A stretch of 19,292 bases of DNA, from NCBI GenBank assembly GCA_013695495.1, contig JACDAK010000173.1:1-19292 (forward strand), read 5' to 3'. This document shows positions 7,766-14,653 of this stretch, one piece after another (positions within the stretch are counted from its first letter, which is position 1; each line of letters begins with the position of its first letter). The notes under the pieces were generated by a model. That model did not search any database, was not told the DNA's origin, and worked only from the letters and a program-made list of their open reading frames with translations. Origin of the DNA: Blastocatellia bacterium (GTDB taxonomy: Bacteria; Acidobacteriota; Blastocatellia; Pyrinomonadales; Pyrinomonadaceae). The position numbers and the translations under genes are program-made.

Positions 7766-7799
7766 TCCAAAGTCCGAAGCTCCGGGCTTTGGATTTTTT
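7766..7799 (+). terminator. Rho-independent terminator after the RDD gene
   Basis: The stem runs from 7766-7776 to 7783-7793: 11 pairs with one G-T wobble, and a six-base loop. It is followed directly by TTTTTT at 7794-7799. It is a textbook terminator and closes the transcript before the rqcH start at 7823. Confidence 0.9.
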
Positions 7800-7816
7800 G
7801 TTTGCGCGGATAGAGT
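7789..7816 (+). promoter_or_regulatory. Weak candidate promoter for rqcH (possibly leaderless)
   Basis: TTGGAT (7789-7794), 16 bases, TAGAGT (7811-7816) would place the first transcribed base at about the GTG start (7823). No Shine-Dalgarno precedes the GTG, which fits a leaderless mRNA, but both hexamers are weak and overlap the upstream terminator. Confidence 0.2.
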
Positions 7817-7822
7817 CATACT

Positions 7823-9289
7823 GTGAACCTTGCTGAGCTTTCCGCCATTGAAAGAGAGATCGACGCCGCTCTACGCGGACGCTTATTTGGCGCGATCTTT
7901 CAACTTTCGAAGTTCGAGATCGCGATAGACTTCAGGGCTGACCAAGGGCGATATCTCTTCATCAGCATTGAACCCGCCAACCCGCGCATCTATCTAATCC
8001 GGCGCCGACTTCGCGATTTGGAAAGGGCTTCGGGAACGCCGATCGCTTTTTCTATGACTCTAAGAAAGGTTCTAAGCGGCTCTAACCTGATAAAAGTTGA
8101 AAGGCTTCCCGACGAACGAGTCATTTTGATGACGTTCGAGGGTCGCAATGAGATCGGAGAGCATGCAAAGCACCATTTGGCGGTACAGCTCACGGGCAGG
8201 TCTGCCAATATATTTCAATTAGATTCGGAAAAAACGATCGAGACCTCGGCTCGACCGTCTTCAGGCGACGGACAAGAGCCGGGCAACCTCTATTCACCGC
8301 CGCAGCGATCACAACCGGCCGAACACACCGACGAAAAGCTGCCTCTTCACCCGAGCGAAGATCTCTCGGCCTATCTCGACCAGCAGGACCTGGAACGGAA
8401 GGAGCAGAAGCAATTTGACGCCCTCGCGGCGTCAGCGAGGTCGAGCATCAGGTCCGAGACCGTGCGGCGCGACAAGCTGCTCGTAAAGCTGCGGGCTGAC
8501 CTCACCAACCACGGCGACGCCGAAGTGTGGAAAAAATACGGAGACCTTCTACTTGCCGCGACTTCAACTGCTCGACGCGAAGGCAGCACGATAATTGTCA
8601 CAGACTACTACGACGAGAACGTGCCCGAACTTGCGATCGAAGCAGACGAGAACGACTCTATCAGCGAAGCTGCCGAAAAGTATTTCCGCAAATATACCAA
8701 AGCAAGAAATGCAGCCGAAGAGATCAGCAAACGGCTCGAGCAGATCGAACTAGAACTCAAAGGACTGGCTGAAAAGCGCTATGAGGTCGAGTCTGCGATC
8801 GAAGAACGCGATGCACAGGCATTAGAAACTCTATCACCCGCCGGAAAGCGGTCGGCAACGAAGCTCGATAGACGGGAAAAGAAATCGCCGTTCTCTGGAG
8901 CTGCTCGAACCTTCACGTCCTCCGAAGGCTTCGAGATCCTGGTCGGGAAGAGATCCAAGGACAACGACGTGCTTACCTTCAGAATAGCGAAATCACTCGA
9001 CACATGGATGCACGCTGCCGACTACCCCGGTTCACACGTCGTCATCCGAAATCCATCGCGTACTGACATCCCACACCAGACGCTTCTCGAGGCCGCCCAG
9101 CTCGCAGCCTTCTATAGTCAGGCAAAAATGCAGCCGAAGGCAGCCGTCCACTACACGCTGAAGAAATTTGTAAATAAACCGAAGGCGGCAGCCCCGGGCC
9201 TTGTCAGCCTTTCCAGCCACAAAACCCTGATGGTAGAGCCGGGAGTTCCCGAGTCGGTAGTGATGCAGGAACCGCCCCGACAGAAATAA
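7823..9289 (+). CDS. rqcH: RqcH/NFACT ribosome quality-control protein, short form
   Basis: RqcH binds obstructed 50S subunits and brings tRNA-Ala to add C-terminal alanine tails. NFACT-N covers about 1-135 (anchor NEIG at 109-112). A coiled coil spans about 185-340 and holds the family block VTDYYDENVPELAIE and a YFRKYTKARNA block. NFACT-R lies at about 370-455 (FEILVGKRSKDNDVLTFRIAK...WMHAADYPGSHVVIRN). At 488 residues it is shorter than the usual 560-580. NFACT-N seems to join the coiled coil through a Pro/Ser-rich linker of about 45 residues, with no helix-hairpin-helix region. Where B. subtilis RqcH has the tRNA-binding pair D97-R98, this protein has E98-R99. It starts with GTG and stands alone between terminators. 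Confidence 0.88.
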   Translation: MNLAELSAIEREIDAALRGRLFGAIFQLSKFEIAIDFRADQGRYLFISIEPANPRIYLIRRRLRDLERASGTPIAFSMTLRKVLSGSNLIKVERLPDERVILMTFEGRNEIGEHAKHHLAVQLTGRSANIFQLDSEKTIETSARPSSGDGQEPGNLYSPPQRSQPAEHTDEKLPLHPSEDLSAYLDQQDLERKEQKQFDALAASARSSIRSETVRRDKLLVKLRADLTNHGDAEVWKKYGDLLLAATSTARREGSTIIVTDYYDENVPELAIEADENDSISEAAEKYFRKYTKARNAAEEISKRLEQIELELKGLAEKRYEVESAIEERDAQALETLSPAGKRSATKLDRREKKSPFSGAARTFTSSEGFEILVGKRSKDNDVLTFRIAKSLDTWMHAADYPGSHVVIRNPSRTDIPHQTLLEAAQLAAFYSQAKMQPKAAVHYTLKKFVNKPKAAAPGLVSLSSHKTLMVEPGVPESVVMQEPPRQK

Positions 9290-9311
9290 AGCGGGACGCC
9301 GTGCCCCGCTT
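9279..9311 (-). terminator. Probable terminator of the FHA-ABC-TlpA operon
   Basis: On the minus strand AAGCGGG, a nine-base loop, CCCGCTT (9311 down to 9289) is followed by the imperfect T-tract TATTTCT. It lies 27 bases beyond the stop of the thioredoxin gene. Read on the plus strand the stem overlaps the rqcH stop but lacks a T-tract, so it mainly serves the minus-strand operon. Confidence 0.5.
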
Positions 9312-9337
9312 CCACTTCGCCTTACTTTCCGCAAGAA

Positions 9338-9910
9338 CTACTCGTTTACGATCTGCGCCACCAGATCCTTCATCTTCGCTACTTCCTGGGGACTCGCCCC
9401 CTTAAACACCCCGCGAAGGGCCCCGTTACGATCAACCACGAAACTCTGCGGTATACCGGAAAACTTGCTGATATTCAGAAGCTCGTCCTGCATGTCCGTA
9501 TCTGCCCAGACGAGGGTGTAATTGAGATTCATCTCCTTGGCAAAAGGCTCAATGAGATCGACCGGTTCTTCATCTGTGTTCAGGCCGATCACTTCAAAAT
9601 CCTTGTCGCGATAATCATCCTGCATCTTGACCAGCGCCGGCATTTCAGCTCGACACGGCCCGCACCACGTCGCCCACATATTCAGCAAGAGCACCTTACC
9701 TCGACGATCCGCGACCTTGAAAGTCGTGCCGTCGAAATTTCTCATGTCGGATTGTGCGACCCTTGAGTGCAGAGGCGGATAGTCCGAATTCACCGGTGCC
9801 TGAGTTTCAGTACCGGGTCCAGCGTCCGAGGTCCCGCTGCAGGCAGTGAGCCCTGAAAAGACGATAGCAAGAACAAGAACCAACCCCAGATTCAAAAAAA
9901 TGTATTTCAT
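9338..9910 (-). CDS. TlpA/ResA-like thioredoxin lipoprotein
   Basis: A lipoprotein signal peptide ends in LTAC (lipobox 21-24, lipidated Cys24), so the protein is membrane-anchored outside the cytoplasm. After a short Ser/Thr/Pro linker, residues about 50-188 form a TlpA-type thioredoxin fold with the active site WCGPC (82-86) and the cis-proline loop GIPQS (P154). Such proteins usually reduce disulfides of exported partners, for example in cytochrome c maturation. GAGG six bases upstream of ATG 9910 is a good ribosome binding site. It begins 12 bases after the stop of the FHA-ABC gene, so it is probably cotranscribed. Its redox partner is not in the window. Confidence 0.9.
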   Translation of the reverse strand: MKYIFLNLGLVLVLAIVFSGLTACSGTSDAGPGTETQAPVNSDYPPLHSRVAQSDMRNFDGTTFKVADRRGKVLLLNMWATWCGPCRAEMPALVKMQDDYRDKDFEVIGLNTDEEPVDLIEPFAKEMNLNYTLVWADTDMQDELLNISKFSGIPQSFVVDRNGALRGVFKGASPQEVAKMKDLVAQIVNE

Positions 9911-9922
9911 CTAACCTCGATT

Positions 9923-12622
9923 TTACGTAATATCTTTTAGCCGAAGAATGACAAGCGTCATGAAAACCAACATTAAAAACATTATCATTAGCACGATCTG
10001 ATTTAAAACTTCGTTCATCCAAGGATGCAGAAAAGTAACGTAACCGCTCAAATCATTCGGGATCGTTTTCATCTCCGGCACGACCAGTCGCTGAGCCAAT
10101 GGGTCATCAGCTTGATATCTCGGTCCCGAAACCTTTTTGTAATCCTCAAGGTCGCGGCGAGCCTTGCTCAAAGTATTCTCATTCTCGGTCTCAATAAACT
10201 TATAAAGGCCGAGGCCCTTGGTTTCTCCTCGCGTACTTGAGCCTTCGGGCTCGAGGGTGTCGAGGGTAGAAAATCGTTTCATTGTGTCGAATGACCACGC
10301 CGCCGGCATCGTCAGCCCTGCCACTTTGCTTATCCCCGCCGGCACGCCGACAAGACCTGAGAACAATATCTGAGGTATCAGGAAAAGCGGCACAAGACTC
10401 GTCGCCATTTCCGAGGTCTTAACAATTGACGAGACCATCAGTCCTAACGAAATGCCTACGGCTGCGGTCAGTAGCATCGCCCAAAGCTGCGGAATCCCGC
10501 CCAACTCCCCCGGCATCGACATAAATCCCAGCAGATCAAAGATCTTCAGCGGCAGGAACAGCAATAAACACTGAACCGTTACGATGAAGCCCAGCACGAA
10601 AAGTTTGGATAAAAGATAGGGGACGATACCCAAATTAAACATCCGCTCGCGGCGGTACACAGGTTTTTCGCGGATGATCTCACGCGCTGCGACCGACGTC
10701 CCGAACCAGATCGCAACCAAAGACACCACGAAATAGACAAAATCGCGTGGCTGGTCCGCGCCCATGACCAGAAACGTGAGCATGGCGATGATCGGCGCCT
10801 GTATCAACAGAATCGCTAAATTCAGCTTGTCCTTCAGCAAAACCTCAAAGTATCTTCTTGAGAGTACAGCCCACTGTCGAATTGCGCCCAAAAGGCCGAG
10901 CCGGCTCTTCTTGGCCACGCCCGCCTGTTTCATCTGGCCCAAATTGCTAAGCGGCTCATGTACAAAGCGCTTATACTGCGGTGCTTGCAAAAACTTTTGA
11001 CGCCAGTCCTCAGCGATCTTCTCGGTTGCCGCTACCCGAGCCGCGTCTCCGTCTGCCATCGAGGCCCCGACCGGTGCTTCAAGCTTTTCATATAGCTCCT
11101 TGAAATTCTTTGCACCCAAATATGTAAGAGCTTCCTCGGGGGGACCGTAATAAACCAACCTTCCGCGAAGCAAGATCACGATCTTATCGAAAAGCCTGAT
11201 GTTCTCCATCGCATGAGTTGTCATTACGACGGTTCGGCCGGACTCCGCGATCTGCCGAAAAAGCCGCATGACCTTGTCTTCAGTGGCGGGGTCTAGACCG
11301 GAGGTCGGTTCATCCAGAAAGATGACAGATGGTTTTGTGACCAGTTCCACGGCTATCGAAACACGTTTACGTTGGCCGCCCGACAGCTGGTGAATCGGAA
11401 TATTGCGACTCTCGGTCAGTCCCGTTACATCGAGCACTTCATTGATGATCTGGTCGATCTCACGGCTCGACACGTCGCGAGAGAGCCGTAGTCGTGCGAC
11501 GTAGTGCAGGGTTCGATAGACCGACAACTCACGGTGGATGATGTCATCCTGCGGAACGTAGCCAATTACATGCCTGAGTGAGTCGATATGACGGTAGAGA
11601 TCGAGGTCGTTGATCAGCACGTTTCCCTCATCCGCCGGCCTCATGCCGTTGAGCGCGTCGATCAGCGTCGACTTCCCGGCTCCGGACGGGCCGATCAACC
11701 CTACGAATTCGTTCGGCTCTATCGAAAGCGACACCGAATCAAGTAGCTTGATCTTGCCCTTGCCCGCTCGGTTGCGAACGGTTTTGGTCAGATTTAGGAC
11801 GTCGACACGGGTTTTGGAGCGAGTGTCGAACACGCCGATGCTGCCATTTGCATCCACGCGGAGCAGGAACGACCCGATCTGCACTGAGTCTTCCGGCCGA
11901 ATTGCCTGCCGCGACACCCGTGAACCATTCACAAAGACGCCGTTCGTCGAATTCAGGTCCTCGACAAAGATCTCGCCCCCCGAACGTACCAAACGCGCGT
12001 GTTTATTAGAGATCTGAAGCCCGTCAAGCGTTATCTCGTTCGCCGACGTACGGCCGATCCTCAGTTCATCCTGATCGCCGAACGCCAAGGACATCAGGAG
12101 TTGAGGCTCAGAAGAACTTGCCGTTGGCTTTACCGCAGACCCATCCATCCGGAAGACCATTGTCTTTGACGAAGCTTCTGCACCGACGACACTCTGCGAC
12201 TCGGGAATTGCACGCTGCCCTGCCAAATCCGAACCGACAGGGGGCGGTCGATCCAAAGATTCAAATCGCACGATCGGCCCGCCCATTCCGAACTGGATCT
12301 CATCGCCGTGATACAGCGGCACCGGGGTCGAAATGCGCTGGCCGTTTACAAGCGTTCCGTTGAAGCTCTTATTGTCGGCCACCATGAACTCACCATTCTC
12401 CACGGTGATCTGTGCATGCCGCCGTGAGACGGTCGCCGACGATGCATCAAATATGATCTCGCAGTCCGGCTCCCGGCCTATCCAAATACCTTCAGTCGTC
12501 AGCGGGAATGCGGGTCTTCCGTGTGTGTCCTTGAATGCGAGGCTAGCCTTGAGCGTGGTGGGTGGCCGCTGTTGCGGTGATGCTGCGGCGGGGGGGGAGC
12601 GGGACTGAACCGGGAGCGGCAA
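9923..12622 (-). CDS. Tandem FHA - ABC ATPase - ABC-2 (ABCG-type) half-transporter
   Basis: Two phosphothreonine-binding FHA domains lie at about 25-122 (IGRE, SRRHAQ, NGTLVNG) and 175-258 (IGRT, SNKHAR, NSTNGVFVNG). The ABC ATPase at about 275-500 has an intact Walker A GPSGAGKST (311-319), Q358, signature LSGGQ (413-417), Walker B with catalytic E438, and H470. An ABC-2 membrane part with about six segments begins at 600; a soluble loop of about 85 residues lies before the last segment (860-890). This is the Rv1747-like architecture; the substrate is unknown. The only possible initiator in frame is TTG at 12622, just after an in-frame TAA and without a ribosome binding site, and it sits inside the upstream FHA gene. 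The true product may therefore be a fusion of about 1030 residues with three FHA domains (see the C-tract at 12590). Confidence 0.88.
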   Translation of the reverse strand: MPLPVQSRSPPAAASPQQRPPTTLKASLAFKDTHGRPAFPLTTEGIWIGREPDCEIIFDASSATVSRRHAQITVENGEFMVADNKSFNGTLVNGQRISTPVPLYHGDEIQFGMGGPIVRFESLDRPPPVGSDLAGQRAIPESQSVVGAEASSKTMVFRMDGSAVKPTASSSEPQLLMSLAFGDQDELRIGRTSANEITLDGLQISNKHARLVRSGGEIFVEDLNSTNGVFVNGSRVSRQAIRPEDSVQIGSFLLRVDANGSIGVFDTRSKTRVDVLNLTKTVRNRAGKGKIKLLDSVSLSIEPNEFVGLIGPSGAGKSTLIDALNGMRPADEGNVLINDLDLYRHIDSLRHVIGYVPQDDIIHRELSVYRTLHYVARLRLSRDVSSREIDQIINEVLDVTGLTESRNIPIHQLSGGQRKRVSIAVELVTKPSVIFLDEPTSGLDPATEDKVMRLFRQIAESGRTVVMTTHAMENIRLFDKIVILLRGRLVYYGPPEEALTYLGAKNFKELYEKLEAPVGASMADGDAARVAATEKIAEDWRQKFLQAPQYKRFVHEPLSNLGQMKQAGVAKKSRLGLLGAIRQWAVLSRRYFEVLLKDKLNLAILLIQAPIIAMLTFLVMGADQPRDFVYFVVSLVAIWFGTSVAAREIIREKPVYRRERMFNLGIVPYLLSKLFVLGFIVTVQCLLLFLPLKIFDLLGFMSMPGELGGIPQLWAMLLTAAVGISLGLMVSSIVKTSEMATSLVPLFLIPQILFSGLVGVPAGISKVAGLTMPAAWSFDTMKRFSTLDTLEPEGSSTRGETKGLGLYKFIETENENTLSKARRDLEDYKKVSGPRYQADDPLAQRLVVPEMKTIPNDLSGYVTFLHPWMNEVLNQIVLMIMFLMLVFMTLVILRLKDIT

Positions 12623-13016
12623 TGGGCATTAGCGAAGGGGAAGGGGTCTGCGATATTCTCTCGGCCTGCCGCGCGGCGGGTTGGGCAGCGTCAGAGAACG
12701 TCTCGAACCAGACGACTCGAAGTACCGGCCCGTCCTGCCCGAACTGAAGTGCGGAACCAACTTGGACGTCTGCGGCCCCAGAAACGCGCTGCCCGTTGAT
12801 GAACGTCCCGTACGACGAGTTCAGGTCGACGAGCACCCAGTTTCCGTTCGACCACCTGAGCTCCGCATGCCTTCGCGAGACCATCGGGTGCCTCGTCGAA
12901 TCAAAAGCTACATCGCATCCGAAGGCGTCCCGGCCAAAAACAATAGAGTCTTTCGAAAAAGACTGCTCGGTAAGTTGCTGACCGTCAGCACGCTCTTCGG
13001 CAAGGATAATGTTCAT
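12543..13016 (-). CDS. FHA-domain protein, or N-terminal part of the FHA-ABC exporter
   Basis: Residues 1-105 form one FHA domain with the expected phosphothreonine-binding residues: FGRD (27-30), SRRHAE (47-52) and NSSYGTFINGQR (66-77). The remaining 50 residues are Pro/Ala/Ser-rich and look like an interdomain linker cut short, ending in THHAQG. The reading frame overlaps the start of the FHA-FHA-ABC gene by 80 bases and differs from it by exactly one base. If a base were removed from the C tract at 12590-12597, the linker would run straight into the next FHA domain. As annotated it may be a real small FHA adaptor, but a broken N-terminus of the next gene is at least as likely. Confidence 0.7.
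   Translation of the reverse strand: MNIILAEERADGQQLTEQSFSKDSIVFGRDAFGCDVAFDSTRHPMVSRRHAELRWSNGNWVLVDLNSSYGTFINGQRVSGAADVQVGSALQFGQDGPVLRVVWFETFSDAAQPAARQAERISQTPSPSLMPIAAPGSVPLPPRRSITATAATHHAQG
12590..12597 (-). repeat. Homopolymer tract of eight C (minus strand) at the FHA/ABC frame junction
   Basis: Eight G on the plus strand lie inside the overlap of the two FHA genes. In the upstream frame it reads CTC CCC CCC CGC. Loss of one C joins both frames into one protein. Such tracts are prone to replication slippage, to +1 ribosomal shifting on CCC-C, and to sequencing length errors. Confidence 0.85.
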
Positions 13017-13103
13017 TGACAGGGCGGCATGAAGTTTCTCGATTTCGGATAAATTCTAACCTAACTTTCCTCAATCACGAAACATCCGACTCTGCGGAAA
13101 ATC

Positions 13104-13132
13104 TCCACAACTCACGGCCATCGCATTGTGGA
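13104..13132. promoter_or_regulatory. Inverted repeat upstream of the sigma-54 promoter (site 1)
   Basis: TCCACAA (13104-13110) and TTGTGGA (13126-13132) are a perfect 7-bp dyad, with half-site centres about 22 bases apart, or two helical turns. It lies about 88-116 bases upstream of the predicted sigma-54 start, the usual range for an enhancer-binding activator. Regulator identity is unknown. Confidence 0.4.
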
Positions 13133-13140
13133 ATAAATCC

Positions 13141-13170
13141 CCTTTTCATGGACTAGCGAAGCTGAAAAGG
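13141..13170. promoter_or_regulatory. Inverted repeat upstream of the sigma-54 promoter (site 2)
   Basis: CCTTTTCA (13141-13148) and TGAAAAGG (13163-13170) form a perfect 8-bp dyad with a 14-base spacer, so the half-site centres are again 22 bases apart. It lies about 50-79 bases upstream of the predicted start. No T-tract follows, which argues against a terminator. Confidence 0.4.
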
Positions 13171-13192
13171 CCCCAAATACAGGTTCCGGCGG

Positions 13193-13209
13193 TTGGCACA
13201 CGCTTTGCC
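13193..13209 (+). promoter_or_regulatory. Sigma-54 (RpoN) -24/-12 promoter
   Basis: TTGGCACACGCTTTGCC matches the consensus TTGGCACG-N4-TTGCW at nearly all conserved positions and has the required GG-N10-GC spacing (GG at 13195-13196, GC at 13207-13208). Transcription should start near 13220, about 54 bases before the ATG of the receiver-kinase gene. Such promoters need an AAA+ activator, which is not encoded in this window. Confidence 0.8.
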
Positions 13210-13273
13210 ATCATCCTAGCGGTCAAAAAGGTTTTCGCAATCGCGTGAACGTTTTTTGGAGCTTTAAATAACG

Positions 13274-14653
13274 ATGACGCCCACAACATCAATAGCCATT
13301 TCCACAAATCAGATGAGCGTCGCGTACGGCGTTCATCTAAATGGCCGCGAACAAAAGGAACGAATCCTGATCGTTGATGACTCAGCGGTAATCCGCCGAT
13401 CGTTTGCGAAATACCTCGGCGAACAGTACGAATGCGACGAGGCCGAGTCGGTGCTCGAAGCATTCGCAAAACTCCGCGGCAACTCATACCAACTGGTAAT
13501 CACAGATATCATCATGCCCGGCCTGTCCGGCATTGAACTTCTGCGCAAGGTTATCGAGACATACCCGGGAACGGCCGTACTCGTTGTCTCCGGAGTTGAC
13601 CGGCCCCAGCGGGCACTCGATGCTGTCCGTCTGGGTGCGTTTGATTATCTTATAAAGCCCTGCGAGCCCGAAGTTCTGCAGCTTACCGTTGAAAGGGCGC
13701 TCGAAAGGCGGTCTTTGCTGATCAATGCTCAGAAGTACAAGAGCGATCTCGAAGAGCGCAATCAGGAACTTGTCGAAGGTAAGGCCCAACTCCAGCGGCT
13801 CCAGGCTCAGATCGTCCACAGTGAAAAAATGGCGTCGATCGGCCAACTCTCCGCCGGCATAGCTCACGAACTGAACAATCCCGTAGGTTTTGTTTACGGA
13901 AACCTCGATCTGCTGACCGGCTGCATCAACGACCTGCTCACCCTTTTGAAGTTCTACGATGCCGCCAGCCACACGAGCGATGTCGCTGAAACAGCTCAAA
14001 GGATCAAGCAGGAGATCGCCTATGAAAGAACGCTGGCCGATCTGTCGTCCATAATCTCCGACTGCCGCGAAGGGGTCGAACGTGTCCGAGATATCGTTCA
14101 AAATTTGCGAACTTTTTCCAGGCTTGACGAAGCTGAGTTCAAGAGAACTGATATCAATGAAGGAATAGATTCCACGATTCGACTTCTCTCACGGTATTTC
14201 AGCGGAAGCGAAGTTCGCCTCATACGAGAATTTGGCGAGCTTCCTTCCGTGGATGCATTTTCCGCCCAGTTAAATCAAGTGTGGACAAATCTGCTTGTAA
14301 ACGCCGCACAATCCGTGACCGCGACGGGCGGCGACGTAAAGATCGTCACGTCGGCAGACAGCGACTCGATAACGGTCTCGATCAGCGACACCGGGGAGGG
14401 CATTCCCCCCGAAAACCTTAGTAAGATATTTGACCCGTTCTTTACGACGAAGCCTGTAGGCGAAGGGACCGGCCTCGGCCTTTCGATCACCTTTGGCATT
14501 GTTCAGCGCCACGGCGGCACGATCAGTGTAGATTCGGAGGTCGGCAAAGGAACGACCTTCACCGTCTCGCTCCCCATGCAGCCCAAGCCGCATAGCAACG
14601 CAGATAAAAGCCTTGACACTTTCATTCATTCAATAAACAATTATGCTGTATAA
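13274..14653 (+). CDS. Receiver-histidine kinase hybrid (REC-HisKA-HATPase)
   Basis: A receiver domain at about 30-148 has D35/D36, phosphoacceptor D78 (VITDIIMPG) and K128. A coiled coil (150-185) leads to the dimerisation helix with H198 in GQLSAGIAHELNNP. The ATPase domain at about 325-435 has N-box N339/N343, DTGEGIP (372-378), FDPFFTTK and GTGLGL (398-403). With no membrane segment or sensor domain, it is a soluble kinase probably controlled through its own receiver. The class resembles kinases with a long insert between the H-box helix and ATPase domain (HisKA of the AHELNNP type). ATG 13274 has GGAG 12 bases upstream; Met14 (13313) is an alternative start. The 3' end overlaps the next response regulator by 11 bases, so they likely act in one relay. 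Confidence 0.9.
   Translation: MTPTTSIAISTNQMSVAYGVHLNGREQKERILIVDDSAVIRRSFAKYLGEQYECDEAESVLEAFAKLRGNSYQLVITDIIMPGLSGIELLRKVIETYPGTAVLVVSGVDRPQRALDAVRLGAFDYLIKPCEPEVLQLTVERALERRSLLINAQKYKSDLEERNQELVEGKAQLQRLQAQIVHSEKMASIGQLSAGIAHELNNPVGFVYGNLDLLTGCINDLLTLLKFYDAASHTSDVAETAQRIKQEIAYERTLADLSSIISDCREGVERVRDIVQNLRTFSRLDEAEFKRTDINEGIDSTIRLLSRYFSGSEVRLIREFGELPSVDAFSAQLNQVWTNLLVNAAQSVTATGGDVKIVTSADSDSITVSISDTGEGIPPENLSKIFDPFFTTKPVGEGTGLGLSITFGIVQRHGGTISVDSEVGKGTTFTVSLPMQPKPHSNADKSLDTFIHSINNYAV

Noticed and set aside
13146..13487. 113-codon minus-strand open frame across the sigma-54 promoter
   Set aside because: No domain, biased composition, and it overlaps both the promoter and the kinase start; treated as chance.
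13484..14101. 205-codon open frame on the minus strand
   Set aside because: It lies wholly inside the receiver-histidine kinase gene, has no recognisable domain, and the plus-strand protein is clearly real.
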